Shown piece by piece: positions 52,393-61,711 of a stretch of DNA of 64,000 nucleotides; position 1 is the first letter of the stretch, and every line of letters begins with the position of its first letter. A model generated the notes under the pieces. That model had not been told where the DNA came from and made no database searches. It worked only from the letters and a program-made list of their open reading frames with translations. The position numbers were made by a program, and so were the translations under genes. Source of the DNA: JBOGTC01 sp050692055 (GTDB lineage Bacteria > Chloroflexota > Limnocylindria > QHBO01); assembly GCA_050692055.1 (NCBI GenBank), contig JBOGTC010000013.1:1-64000 (forward strand), written 5' to 3'.

Positions 52393-53319
52393 GTGCCCGT
52401 GAATCCGCCCGCTTCCCTGCATCCGGTGCTCCTGGCCGCGGCCTCTGCCGTGGCGAGCAGCATCGGACGGCGCGCGCCGGTCGAGTACGACCACAGCGAG
52501 ACCGGCTCCGGCGAGGCGGTGGTCATCACCGTGGCGGCTGCTCGCTCAGACAACGGCATCGGACGGAGGCTGGCCGAGATGGGTTTCGCGCAGGTGGGAG
52601 GCATGCCGCAAGTCCGCCGCTACGTGGGCTACGACCCAGCCACCGATCGCTGGCTGACGCTCGAGCTGCGTCCGCAGCCAACCATGCATGCGTCACGCCC
52701 GTCGCGGGCTCGGCGCAGAATCGGTTCCGTGGTGGACTGGATCCTCGCGCGTCGACCAGGCATCACGGTCGCCGTCGTGGGGCCGGATGGCGCCGGAAAG
52801 TCGACGCTCATCTCAGGCCTGGCGCGGTCCTTCGCCCTCCCGGTGCGCACCTTCTATGCCGGCCTCTATCCCCAGGGCGAGACGCGTCGCAACGCCCTGG
52901 TGGGACTCGGCACGCTGCAGCAGCTCGTGCGCCTGTGGCGCATCCGCGCCCTGGCCTCATACCATCGCCGGCGCGGTCGCCTCGTCATTTTCGATCGCTA
53001 TCCCTATGACGCCCTGCTGCCGCTGCCACCGCGAGCCCGCCGACGCTCCAGCTGGCGCAGAGCCCTCCTGGCGCGGGCATGCGCCGCCCCGGACCTGCTG
53101 ATCGCGCTGGATGCGCCATCCGAGGTCCTTCGTCAACGACGCGACGAACATCCGGTCGAGCGCATCGAGGCTCATCGGCTTCACTATGCCGAGCTGGCCC
53201 GCACGCTGCCCAACGGCGAGCTGGTCGACGCATCGCAGGGAATCGAAGCCGTCCGCCGACGAGCGACGGACCTCGTCTGGCGACGCTACGCGAGTTCCCT
53301 GAGAGGCGCTGGTCGCTGA
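52393..53319 (+). CDS. P-loop kinase with decayed nucleotidyltransferase-like N-terminus
   Basis: A 308-residue protein. The C-terminal 190 residues are a thymidylate-kinase-like P-loop kinase: VVGPDGAGKSTLISGLARSF near residue 130, ASYHRRRGRLVIFDRYPYD, and APDLLIALDAPSEVLRQRRDE. The N-terminal about 95 residues align with the nucleotidyltransferase domain of the 39615 product (LAEMGFAQV, YDPATDRWLTLEL). There the catalytic D-x-D segment is replaced by GSGEAVVITVAAA. GTG 52393 is the first plausible start (GTG 52399 is an alternative). A kinase fusion gene follows after 4 bp. Substrate unknown. Confidence 0.75.
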   Translation: MPVNPPASLHPVLLAAASAVASSIGRRAPVEYDHSETGSGEAVVITVAAARSDNGIGRRLAEMGFAQVGGMPQVRRYVGYDPATDRWLTLELRPQPTMHASRPSRARRRIGSVVDWILARRPGITVAVVGPDGAGKSTLISGLARSFALPVRTFYAGLYPQGETRRNALVGLGTLQQLVRLWRIRALASYHRRRGRLVIFDRYPYDALLPLPPRARRRSSWRRALLARACAAPDLLIALDAPSEVLRQRRDEHPVERIEAHRLHYAELARTLPNGELVDASQGIEAVRRRATDLVWRRYASSLRGAGR

Positions 53320-53323
53320 TATC

Positions 53324-54538
53324 TTGCTGCTACGAGACCTCGCCTATCCGCTCATGCCGCTGGAGGTCAGCCGAGGGACGGTGGTCGAAGGCGAGGCTTG
53401 GTCGGTTGACCCCTCGTCCCTTCCGGAGGGGTACGACGTCATCGTCTGGGGCAGGCTGCCGGACGCCGCGGCCGGACCGCGTGAGGCGCTTCTCGCCGCC
53501 GCGAGTCGTGAGGTCACGCTCAGCACCATCCACCGGCGCGCGCCAGCGCCCCTCCGCGTCGCCGCCGTCCACCGGCTCCCGGCCCGCCAGCTCGATCACG
53601 GCCCTCGAGGACGGCTCCGGTCGTTCGTTCGTGGGGGCGCCATGGTCGAGTTCAGCTCCCCCTCATCGGGAAGACGCATCCTCGATGAAGTCATGGCGGC
53701 TGCAGGGGGGCGACCCGCATCGTCGCAGCTGTACGCCGGGTCGGGTGGCGCACTCCTGCGCTCATTGGCTGTCGGCGCTGACCAGCGGGCATTCCTGCGC
53801 GTTGCCAGGGCCGGTGGGTCCGGAGACCCGAGCCACCTTTCCACCACGCTGCGCCAGGTCGCGGCGGCACGCATCCCTCTGGCTCCCAGGCTGCTGGGGC
53901 AGGGCGAAACGGCTGGGGCCTCGTGGATTCTCGAGACCGCCCTTTCCGGCCGGCGCCCACGGCGCCTGACCCTGGACCTGGCGAGGCAGGCGGCGGATCT
54001 CGTCTCGTCGTTTCCGCGGACCGGTGGCCGTCCGACGACGCTCGAGCGCGACCTTCGAGGTATCGCGTTCGCGCTGCCACGGTTTGCAGACCCCCTGGAA
54101 CGCTTGAATGCGGAGCTTCGGCCGATGCTTCAGGAGGTCCCGGCGGTCATGCGACACGGCGATCTGTGGACGGGCAATCTCCTCGTCAGCCGCGGCCGAC
54201 TCTGCGGGGTCATCGACTGGGATGCGTCGGACCCGGCGGCCGTGCCAGGCAGTGATCTCCTGCAGCTCGTGGCTGGCGAGATCCGGCGGCGAGCCCGCGC
54301 ATCGCTTGGAACCGCCTTTCTGATGCAGCCATGGCGCACGGACCTGTTCACGAAGGTCGCAGCGCCGTACTGGTCCGAGATCGAGCTCGAGCCCACGCCC
54401 CAGCTGCTCGACCTCGTCGGCATTGCCTGGTGGGCGACGGAGGCCCACGGAACGCTGGCCCGCCTCCCGCACAGGGCGGCAGATCGCGGTTGGGTGGAGT
54501 CAAACGTGGAGGCCGTTCTCTCCGCCCTCGCACCGTAG
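53324..54538 (+). CDS. APH-fold kinase with degenerate N-terminal domain
   Basis: A 404-residue protein. The C-terminal about 250 residues form an APH-type kinase (FLRVARAGG strand, VMRHGDLWTGNLLV with catalytic Asp and Asn, GVIDWDASDPAAVPGSDLL). The N-terminal about 130 residues (LEVSRGTVVEGEAW, GYDVIVWGRLPDAA) recall the degenerate N-terminal part of the 41974 product. The frame opens with TTG at 53324, 4 bp after the preceding gene; ATG 53354 is an alternative. Together with the P-loop kinase it forms a two-gene unit divergent from the deacetylase. Confidence 0.7.
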   Translation: MLLRDLAYPLMPLEVSRGTVVEGEAWSVDPSSLPEGYDVIVWGRLPDAAAGPREALLAAASREVTLSTIHRRAPAPLRVAAVHRLPARQLDHGPRGRLRSFVRGGAMVEFSSPSSGRRILDEVMAAAGGRPASSQLYAGSGGALLRSLAVGADQRAFLRVARAGGSGDPSHLSTTLRQVAAARIPLAPRLLGQGETAGASWILETALSGRRPRRLTLDLARQAADLVSSFPRTGGRPTTLERDLRGIAFALPRFADPLERLNAELRPMLQEVPAVMRHGDLWTGNLLVSRGRLCGVIDWDASDPAAVPGSDLLQLVAGEIRRRARASLGTAFLMQPWRTDLFTKVAAPYWSEIELEPTPQLLDLVGIAWWATEAHGTLARLPHRAADRGWVESNVEAVLSALAP

Positions 54539-54647
54539 CCCAGGCGCTCCCCATCTCGCTACATCGCCCAGCTTCAGCGGCATCGCGGAGAGGCCACAGG
54601 CCGTGGCCCTCCGCAGTACCGCATCCACGGTGTGACGAGCTAGGGCC

Positions 54648-56177
54648 TCAGTTGGCCACCACGAAGTCAACGTACTGCAGCCCGGTCAGACGCTTTCCAC
54701 CGTCAACCGCATCGACCCGCAGCACCAGCGTGTGGAGGCCGTTGGCCATGGTCGTCGTGTCGATCCGCAGCGACCCGCGGAACTCGCTGTTCCACTGGCC
54801 GAGCACGATTCCACCGCCGTCCGAGTCCTCATCGTTGTGATGGAAGTCGGGACCGATGTAGGCCGCGCTGAAGGTCGTCTGCCCACCGCCAGAACCGGCA
54901 TCGAGCCGGACCTGCGGCTGCCACACGCCGCTGACCGTCTGGCCCGGCAACACGCCCGTGAGGGACTGCAGCACCGGATTCTGGTAGCCGTTATCGGTAT
55001 ACCAGCCGCGACCCACGATGCCGCCGATGCCGTCGCGCTGGCCACCGTCCGAATTGCCGTTCTCCGTCCTGATCGGCCAGCCGGAGCTGGTGAGCATGAC
55101 CTCGCCGTTGGACAGCTCGACGCGCGGCTTGAACCTCAGCTCGTGCCACCCGTCGTTGGCCTTGGTGGTATCGACACGGGTACGGACCCAGTACTCGCAC
55201 GTTCGGCCAGTGCCACACGTCTCGTCCATGCCGACCGCGTGCAGGTTCCCTTGCCCCGCGTGATTCGTGAACAGCGCGGTCTCATAGCGGAACAGGTGGC
55301 CGGGGTTGTCGTGCAGGGTGATGAGCGTGTCGAAGGTGACCACGCCCGAAACGGTCTGTCCCAGCGGCACGCACGACGCGGCGTGCAGGTGCGCGATCTG
55401 GCCCTCCGCCAACGGGTCGCCCTCCCACCACGTGTGAATCTGTAGGAAGGTCCTCGGCTCGGGGTAGCCGGTGCACGTCACCGGGTTGCCCGACCCGGCC
55501 GCGTGTCCGGGCTGCTGAGCGGTCGCGCTTTCCTCGTGCTGCTCCGGGGTCGGCTGCGCAGTCGGCTCGCCAGTGGTCACCACCGGGGCCGGGGCCGGGG
55601 CAGCCACCGTCGTCGGCGCCGGTGTCGGCTCTTCACTCGGCAGCTGGGGCGCCGGAACGGTCAGCTCTGGTCCGCCGCCCAGGTCGGTTGTCGTCGGATC
55701 TGCCAGCACGGGCGTCGGGTCCGGCTCGACAGCGACCGGCAGCTCCAGCACGCGCACGGTAACGGTCGCCTCACGCGGTTCGCCCGAATCGCTCGAATGC
55801 TCGACCGCCGTCAGCTCATACGAACCCTCCTCAGCGTCGGCCGGCACGGTCACGACCGTCTCGAATCTGCCTGCGCTATCGGCGATCACGACGGCCATGC
55901 CCTGCGACGAGCCATTCCAGCGCAGCTCGATGTGAGCGTTCGGAGCGAAGCCCTCACCCGCTGCGACCACCGCCCCACCGGGGACGGCCGCCATGATGAC
56001 GGAGAGCTCCGGGCTCGCCGCCTCGACCCGGGTGCTCGCGAATGCCATGACGCACAGGACGAGCGCGATCGGGATCGTCCGGAGCGGTCCGGGTAATCGA
56101 CTGGGGCGTTTCGGTTCGGTGAGGTTGAATGACAGCTGGCGGGGTCGCTGGCTCGAGACCAGGGATGGGGCACGCAT
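54648..56177 (-). CDS. Secreted protein with Ig-like domain, Pro/Thr linker and unknown C-terminal domain
   Basis: A 509-residue exported protein. A basic N-terminus precedes a signal helix (RTIPIALVLCVMAFASTRVEA). An Ig-like/IPT-type domain follows (AGEGFAPNAHIELRWNGSS, GSYELTAVEHSS), then a Pro/Thr/Ala-rich linker at about 150-235. The C-terminal 270-residue domain is rich in Trp, His and Gly (FLQIHTWWEGDPL, IAHLHAASCVPLG, FHHNDEDSDGGGI) and has several Cys. No enzyme family was recognised. AGGAAGG lies 7 bases before ATG 56177. It is convergent with the kinase fusion gene, at the right end of the glycan locus. Confidence 0.7.
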   Translation of the reverse strand: MRAPSLVSSQRPRQLSFNLTEPKRPSRLPGPLRTIPIALVLCVMAFASTRVEAASPELSVIMAAVPGGAVVAAGEGFAPNAHIELRWNGSSQGMAVVIADSAGRFETVVTVPADAEEGSYELTAVEHSSDSGEPREATVTVRVLELPVAVEPDPTPVLADPTTTDLGGGPELTVPAPQLPSEEPTPAPTTVAAPAPAPVVTTGEPTAQPTPEQHEESATAQQPGHAAGSGNPVTCTGYPEPRTFLQIHTWWEGDPLAEGQIAHLHAASCVPLGQTVSGVVTFDTLITLHDNPGHLFRYETALFTNHAGQGNLHAVGMDETCGTGRTCEYWVRTRVDTTKANDGWHELRFKPRVELSNGEVMLTSSGWPIRTENGNSDGGQRDGIGGIVGRGWYTDNGYQNPVLQSLTGVLPGQTVSGVWQPQVRLDAGSGGGQTTFSAAYIGPDFHHNDEDSDGGGIVLGQWNSEFRGSLRIDTTTMANGLHTLVLRVDAVDGGKRLTGLQYVDFVVAN

Positions 56178-56431
56178 GCTGGGACCTTCCTCGGGTGCGG
56201 GTGCCGACTCTCATCGGCCTCGACGCGGCCCGTCAGCTCGCCCGTTCGTCCCGAGGAAGGCGCGAAATGGCGATTTGCGAGCCTCCTCGCGCAGGGCGGC
56301 ACGCGAGTTCAGGGAAGCATACAGCACCGCTCCAAGCCCGCGTGCGCCAGATCGGTACCTACGCCTACTCGAACGCGAGCGTCGTAGCTCTCCGGTCCTG
56401 GTCGGCTCCGATTGGCTCGGGTCGGCGGAGC

Positions 56432-57091
56432 CTAGGCCGGCGGCAGGTACCCGAGCTCCTCGAGCCTCGCGACCACCCTGGCGGCGCTCTCATCAGGTGT
56501 CTCGCGGCCGTCCGAGTAGCAGGTCACCTCGGCGTTCAGCGGCGCCTCGTACGGGTCGCTGACGCCGGTGAAGTTGGCGAGCTCTCCGGCCAGCGCCTTC
56601 TTGTAGAGGCCCTTGACGTCGCGCTCGGCGAGCACGTCGATGGGCGCCTCGACGTACACCTCCACGAAGCGTCCGATGTTGGCGCGCACCTCGTCGCGGA
56701 TCTCGCGATACGGGCTGATGGCGGCGGCGATGGCGACGGTCTCGTTGCGCGTGAGGAGCTCGCATACCCATCCGATGCGCCGGATGTTGGTATCGCGATC
56801 CTCCTTGCTGAAGCCGAGCCCCTTCGAGAGGTGCGTGCGCACGACGTCGCCGTCGAGCACCTCCACTCGAAGGCCGCGGGCGCGCAGCTCACGCTCCACG
56901 ATCTCGCTGATGGTGCTCTTGCCGGCCCCGGACAGGCCGGTGAACCAGATGGTGAAGCCGATGCTGGCATCGGCCGCGCGCGGCGTGCCGGCGTCGCCAT
57001 GCGTGGAGGCGGCCGGGGCCTGCCCCATGGCGGCGGTCGTGTCGGGCGTATCGGTGGTCATCGGTCCGTTCGTCGTTGCTCCTGTGCTCAC
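56432..57091 (-). CDS. cysC: Adenylylsulfate (APS) kinase
   Basis: A 219-residue enzyme that phosphorylates APS to PAPS, the sulfate donor for sulfotransferases. P-loop [35 protein letters not shown], the lid region [16 protein letters not shown], and [11 protein letters not shown] are all typical. GTG at 57091 overlaps the sat stop (GTGA) and adds a low-complexity N-terminal tail; ATG 57061 is an alternative. Linkage to sat and to three sulfotransferases in the window argues for a biosynthetic rather than assimilatory use. Confidence 0.94.
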   Translation of the reverse strand: MSTGATTNGPMTTDTPDTTAAMGQAPAASTHGDAGTPRAADASIGFTIWFTGLSGAGKSTISEIVERELRARGLRVEVLDGDVVRTHLSKGLGFSKEDRDTNIRRIGWVCELLTRNETVAIAAAISPYREIRDEVRANIGRFVEVYVEAPIDVLAERDVKGLYKKALAGELANFTGVSDPYEAPLNAEVTCYSDGRETPDESAARVVARLEELGYLPPA

Positions 57092-58263
57092 TGCGGTACC
57101 GGGCTGCGGTTGGCGTCGATCAGAATCTGGGCCACCTCCGGCCGGCTGAACTCCGGCGGCGGCATCTCGCCGCTCGACAGCAGCTCTCGCACCTTCGTGC
57201 CCGACAGGATGAGATGAGCCTCGTCGCCGTGCGGGCAGGTCTTGTACGACGCCATGCCCTCGCAGGCGTGACACCAGAACGTGTGCTCGAAGAAGAGCGG
57301 CGTGATCCCGAGCTCGTCCGGCCCGAACTCGTCGAAGATGTGGTGCGCGTCGTAGGTGCCGTAGTAGCTGCCGACCCCGGCATGATCGCGGCCGACGATG
57401 AAGTGGGTGCAGCCATAGTTCTTGCGCGCGATGGCGTGGAAGATCGCCTCGCGCGGGCCGCCGTAGCGCATGGCGGCGGGGTAAACGGAGAGCAGGGTGC
57501 GGTCGGCCGGATAGTAGGCGGCGAGGAGCGTCTCGTAGGCGCGCATGCGCACGTCGGCCGGAGTATCGTCCGACTTCGTGTCGCCGACCAGTGGGTGGAC
57601 CATCAGGCCGTCGACCACTTCCAGCGCGACCTTGGTGAGGTACTCATGAGCGCGGTGGATCGGGTTTCGCGTCTGGAACCCTACCACGCGTCGCCAGCCC
57701 CGCTCGGCGAAGATGGCACGGGTCTGCGCGGGGGCCCGACGGTGCTCCGCGAACGGAGGATCCTGGGGTTCTTCGAGCACCCAGACCTCGCCGCCGAGGT
57801 AGACGTCACCGGCCGCCTGGATGCGCGCGACGCCGGGGTGCGCCTCCTCCGTCGTACGGAAGACGCTCCGGGCCTCGTGCTCCTTGTCGTAGGCGTACTT
57901 CTCCGATAGCTCGAGGATGCCGACCGCCCTCCCGGCGTCGTCCACCAGCGAGATCTCCGAGCCGATCTCGAGCCGGTCGGCATGGTCGCGAGGCACGGCC
58001 AGGGCCACCGGGATGGTCCAGGGCAGTCCGTTGGCCAGGCGCATCAGGTCCACGACGCTGCGGTAGTCCGCCTCGCCCATGAACCCGGTCAGCGGGCTGA
58101 AGGCGCCGTTGCCGATCAGCTCGAGGTCCGAGATGCCGACTGAGCTGAGCGTGACGGCAGGAAGGCTGCTCGACCGCTCCCGCGCGGCCTCGCGCGCGGA
58201 GTCGGTGAGCTGGCGATCGACGAGGGTCCCTCCGTGAGGGGCGATCTGAACGGAATTGGACAC
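57088..58263 (-). CDS. sat: Sulfate adenylyltransferase (ATP sulfurylase)
   Basis: A 391-residue homo-oligomeric ATP sulfurylase that makes APS from ATP and sulfate. [12 protein letters not shown] supplies the H-x-x-H nucleotide site. [12 protein letters not shown] and a Cys-containing segment ([18 protein letters not shown]), which may bind zinc, follow. [25 protein letters not shown] is the family end. It has no fused kinase domain; cysC follows with a GTGA overlap. GTG at 58263 is the start, and a GGAGG lies about 14 bases away. Confidence 0.95.
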   Translation of the reverse strand: MSNSVQIAPHGGTLVDRQLTDSAREAARERSSSLPAVTLSSVGISDLELIGNGAFSPLTGFMGEADYRSVVDLMRLANGLPWTIPVALAVPRDHADRLEIGSEISLVDDAGRAVGILELSEKYAYDKEHEARSVFRTTEEAHPGVARIQAAGDVYLGGEVWVLEEPQDPPFAEHRRAPAQTRAIFAERGWRRVVGFQTRNPIHRAHEYLTKVALEVVDGLMVHPLVGDTKSDDTPADVRMRAYETLLAAYYPADRTLLSVYPAAMRYGGPREAIFHAIARKNYGCTHFIVGRDHAGVGSYYGTYDAHHIFDEFGPDELGITPLFFEHTFWCHACEGMASYKTCPHGDEAHLILSGTKVRELLSSGEMPPPEFSRPEVAQILIDANRSPVPQ

Positions 58264-58362
58264 GAACGGCGGATCCTCCGGTGATGTGACGGGGCCATCG
58301 GAATACCGGTGGCGGCGGGCGGCGGCCTCCTATGGTAGCGCGTCCGCCGATCTGCCCCGTCC

Positions 58363-60132
58363 TCAGAAGGGAAAGGCGAGCGGGATCAGGACGGTCGCCA
58401 GCACGATGGTCATGAGGTTCAACGGCAGGCCCACTCGCGTGAAGTCGGAGAACCGGTACCCACCGAGCCCGTAGACGAGCAGGTTCGTCTGGTATCCGAT
58501 GGGCGTCAGGAACGAAAGGCTGGCGCCCAGCGCCACGGCGATGACGAACGGGCGCGGATCGCTGCCCGTGGCGGCAGCGGTCGCCAGCGCGACCGGAAAC
58601 GCGATGACCGCCGCTGCGTTGTTCGAGATGAGCTCGGTGAGCAGCATGGTCGTGATCAGCACGGCCGCCAGGACGCCGAGCGGCCCGAACGGCTCCATGA
58701 CGCCGACTAGGAGCCCCGCGATCGCCTCGCCGAGGCCGCTCTTCTCCACCGCCGAGCCCAGGCCGAACGCCGCAGCGATGAGGATGACGATGTTGAGATC
58801 CACCGCGTCGCGTGCCTGGCGGACGGTGAGCACCCGCGTGGCGACGATTGCCAGCGCCGCACCCAGCGAGGCATGGAGAATCGGCACGATCCCGAGGCCG
58901 GTCAGCGCCACCAGCGCGAAGCCGATGATGCCCACCAGTCCGGCCTTGCGCGGCTGCGTGGGCGGGATTCCTCCCAGGGAGGCGACGACCAGGAAGTCGA
59001 GCCTGTCGCGCCAGCGGTCGCGAAACGCGCGATCGCCGAGCACCAGGAGCGTGTCGCCGAGGCGCAACGGCACCTCGCCCAGCTTGGCGTCGATCCGTTG
59101 GCCGGCGCGGTGGATGGCAAGCACCGCGGCGTCATACCGCGCCCGGAATCCGATCTCCTTCAGCGTGTGGCCCACGAGGTCGCCGCCCGCCCCGACGACG
59201 ACCTCGTAGAAGCGGTGGCCGCCGGTGGCGAGCTCGTCGATGTGCCGGCTCTCGGCTGACTCCAGGCCGCGCATGCGCTGGAGGTCCACGATCTGGTCGA
59301 CGCGCCCGACGAAGGTCAGCAGGTCGCCACCGGCCAGCGGCTCATGCGGCGCCACTGGCACGATGCGCCGTCCCCCCCGCTCGATCTCGACCAGGAAGAC
59401 CCCCTGGAGCTGCCGCAGGCCGGCCGTCTCGACCGTGGAGCCATCGACGGGACCAGCGGCTGCCACCCGCATCGTCACCGTGAAGTCCCGGCCGCCGGCG
59501 GCGATCGCCTCGCGCGAGGAGTCGCGCGCCGGCAGCAGGCGACCTGCGACCAGCACCATGAGCAGGCAACCCACGATCGCGATTGGCAGGCCCACCGGAG
59601 TGAGCTCGAACAGATCGAGCGGGGGCATGCCCGACTCGACCAGCAGACCTGAGACGGTGAGATTCGTCGACGTGCCGATTGCGGTGATCACGCCGCCCAG
59701 GACCGCCGCATAGCTGAGCGGGATGAGGAAGCGCGAGGGAGGGAGCCCCCGTCGCTGCGAGAGCTCGAGCACGGCGGGCACCGTCATCGCCACCAGCGTG
59801 GTGTTGTTGAGAAAGCCGGACATCCCGGCGATCGGGAACAGCAGGCGCGCGAGCAGCACCCGCCCCTGCCGCGCGGATCCGAACAGCCCGGCCACCACGG
59901 GCTGCATCACGCCCGCCACGTCAACCGCCCGAGCGAGAATCAGTAGCGCGCCGACCACGATGGGCGCCTCGCTGCTGAATCCGCGAAACGCCTCGTCGGG
60001 CTCGACGAGTCCGATGAGCAGCAGGACGATGGTGGCGGCCAGGACCGCCAGCGCAGGCTGAACCATGTCGCGCGCCAGCACGACCACGAGCGCCACGATG
60101 ACGCCCAACGTGAGCCAGGCTTCGAGTCCCAT
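58363..60132 (-). CDS. SLC13/DASS-type anion permease with two RCK_C domains
   Basis: A 589-residue membrane transporter. N-terminal helices carry GFLNNTTLVAMTVPAVLELS and AIGTSTNLTVSGLL. Two cytosolic RCK_C (TrkA-C) modules follow at about 215-370 (LQGVFLVEIERGGRRIVPV, YDAAVLAIHRAGQRI). A second helix set contains LISNNAAAVIAFPVA. This is the layout of bacterial sulfate/dicarboxylate permeases. Being 99 bp upstream of sat on the same strand favours sulfate as substrate. ATG 60132 (MGLEAWLTLG) is chosen; longer in-frame starts overlap the divergent gene region. Confidence 0.85.
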   Translation of the reverse strand: MGLEAWLTLGVIVALVVVLARDMVQPALAVLAATIVLLLIGLVEPDEAFRGFSSEAPIVVGALLILARAVDVAGVMQPVVAGLFGSARQGRVLLARLLFPIAGMSGFLNNTTLVAMTVPAVLELSQRRGLPPSRFLIPLSYAAVLGGVITAIGTSTNLTVSGLLVESGMPPLDLFELTPVGLPIAIVGCLLMVLVAGRLLPARDSSREAIAAGGRDFTVTMRVAAAGPVDGSTVETAGLRQLQGVFLVEIERGGRRIVPVAPHEPLAGGDLLTFVGRVDQIVDLQRMRGLESAESRHIDELATGGHRFYEVVVGAGGDLVGHTLKEIGFRARYDAAVLAIHRAGQRIDAKLGEVPLRLGDTLLVLGDRAFRDRWRDRLDFLVVASLGGIPPTQPRKAGLVGIIGFALVALTGLGIVPILHASLGAALAIVATRVLTVRQARDAVDLNIVILIAAAFGLGSAVEKSGLGEAIAGLLVGVMEPFGPLGVLAAVLITTMLLTELISNNAAAVIAFPVALATAAATGSDPRPFVIAVALGASLSFLTPIGYQTNLLVYGLGGYRFSDFTRVGLPLNLMTIVLATVLIPLAFPF

Positions 60133-60226
60133 GCAGTGCGCCGTCCTGGAAGTAGAATCTGCCGGACGCCCCGGCCTGCCCGCAGTAAGCGGTGACGAGT
60201 CCGTCGGGCAGGGAGGATACCTGTTG

Positions 60227-61231
60227 ATGACACCGGCCGAAGGGCCGACGGACGACCTTCCCGTCGTTGCGGCGCTGCTCGCCGCGCGACGGGTGACCGC
60301 CATCTGCCATGAGAACCCCGATGCGGACACCATCGGCGCCGCCATCGCGGTGGCGATCATCGCCGAGCAGCTCGGCAAGGAGGCGGAGATCGTGAGCGTC
60401 GATCCTCCCGCACCCGCGTTCGGGTTCCTGCCGCGCTTCGACCAGATCATTCGGTCGCCGCGCCTCGAGCCGGACGTCGCGGTGGTGTGCGATGCGGCGT
60501 CGCTGGCACGCGTGGGCAGCATCACGTCGGACGCGGCCGAGTGGCTGTCGCGCGCCACGCTGATCAACATCGATCACCACGTGACGAACGACAGGTTCGG
60601 CGACGTCAACCACGTCGACGCTGACGCGGCCGCGACCTGCCAGGTCATCGCGGAGCTCCTGCCGCGTCTCGGCGTGCGACCGGACGCGGACGTGGCCACC
60701 GCCCTCCTCGCGGGAATCGTCCGCGACAGCCACGGCTTCTCCGACCCGGGAACCTCCGCGCGGACGCTGCGCTCGGCAGCGGACCTGGTGGAGGCCGGGG
60801 GTGACCTCGCCGCAGCCCATCGCATGCTCGTGGAGCTGCCGACCGCGACCATGGCGCTGTGGGGAAAGCTGCTCGATGCGATGGTCCCCGCGTTCGACGG
60901 CCGCATCATCTACACCATCCTCACCAAGGCGATGCTCGACGAGACCGACACGCGCCAGCACGACGCGGATGGGCTCGTCGAGTTCATGGCCAATGCGAAG
61001 GGCGTGGACGTGGCGCTGCTGCTGCGCGAGGTTGGGCCGACGACGACGCGGGTCAGCATCCGCACCAATGACCGGGTGGATGCGACGCGCATCGCGGCGG
61101 CCTTCGGAGGCGGCGGCCATGCGAGCCGAGCAGGCTGCACGATGACGGCCGCGTGCATGGACGGGCTCGATCTGCTGCTCCCGGCATGTGAGCGCGAGCT
61201 GGCGGGACTCGACGCGCGGCGGGGCACCTAG
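60227..61231 (+). CDS. nrnA: DHH-family phosphoesterase (NrnA-like oligoribonuclease/PAP phosphatase)
   Basis: A 334-residue DHH/DHHA1 protein. HENPDADTIGAAIAVA, VVCDAAS, INIDHHVTND (the DHH motif near residue 115) and the C-terminal GGGGHASRAGCTM are all present. NrnA-type enzymes degrade nanoRNA and dephosphorylate 3'-phosphoadenosine 5'-phosphate (PAP). PAP is the by-product of the sulfotransferases, so its place opposite the sulfate permease/sat/cysC operon is telling. GGGAGG sits 10 bases before ATG 60227. NrnA in other genomes is often in ribosome-maturation loci, so context alone does not settle its role. Confidence 0.88.
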   Translation: MTPAEGPTDDLPVVAALLAARRVTAICHENPDADTIGAAIAVAIIAEQLGKEAEIVSVDPPAPAFGFLPRFDQIIRSPRLEPDVAVVCDAASLARVGSITSDAAEWLSRATLINIDHHVTNDRFGDVNHVDADAAATCQVIAELLPRLGVRPDADVATALLAGIVRDSHGFSDPGTSARTLRSAADLVEAGGDLAAAHRMLVELPTATMALWGKLLDAMVPAFDGRIIYTILTKAMLDETDTRQHDADGLVEFMANAKGVDVALLLREVGPTTTRVSIRTNDRVDATRIAAAFGGGGHASRAGCTMTAACMDGLDLLLPACERELAGLDARRGT

Positions 61232-61684
61232 TTGGCCATTGGGCCCGACGCCGCGCGCATGGCATCCGGCCGCATCGTGGTGATCGCCGTCTTCTACGGG
61301 CTTCTCGGTGGCACCGCGCTGCTGATCGGGCTCGGCCCGCTGCTCCAGCCTGCCGGCCCATGGATCCGCCTGGCCGGGTTCGTGGCGATTGCAACGGGAG
61401 TGACGCTCATCGCCGCCGCGGCCGGGCTGCTGTGGCGCGGCCGCCTCGGAAGGGCGCTCGGCATCGCGGGCGGCATCGCGGCGCTCGTCCTTGGAGTCAT
61501 GGTGGTCGGTCTGTCATTGGCCAGCCTGGAGAGCTGCCCCGGGCTCGACGACGCAGCGCAGCCGTGCTTCGTCCTGGTCGGGGGCATCGGCTTCATCGGG
61601 CTGCTGATCACTTTCGCCGGGCTGGGCGCCATTGCGGTCATCCGACGGACCCGCAGGAGCTTCTTCCGGCCACGACGCCCGTAG
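61232..61684 (+). CDS. Small membrane protein, four predicted helices
   Basis: A 150-residue hydrophobic protein with helices at about 15-36, 42-67, 75-98 and 112-137 (for example VVIAVFYGLLGGTALLIGL). The tail RRTRRSFFRPRRP is strongly basic. No family was recognised. TTG at 61232 abuts the stop of the DHH gene and ATG 61259 is an alternative, so the pair is probably co-transcribed. Confidence 0.6.
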   Translation: MAIGPDAARMASGRIVVIAVFYGLLGGTALLIGLGPLLQPAGPWIRLAGFVAIATGVTLIAAAAGLLWRGRLGRALGIAGGIAALVLGVMVVGLSLASLESCPGLDDAAQPCFVLVGGIGFIGLLITFAGLGAIAVIRRTRRSFFRPRRP

Positions 61685-61711
61685 GCTCCTCGAGAAGCGC
61701 GGCGGGGGCCG

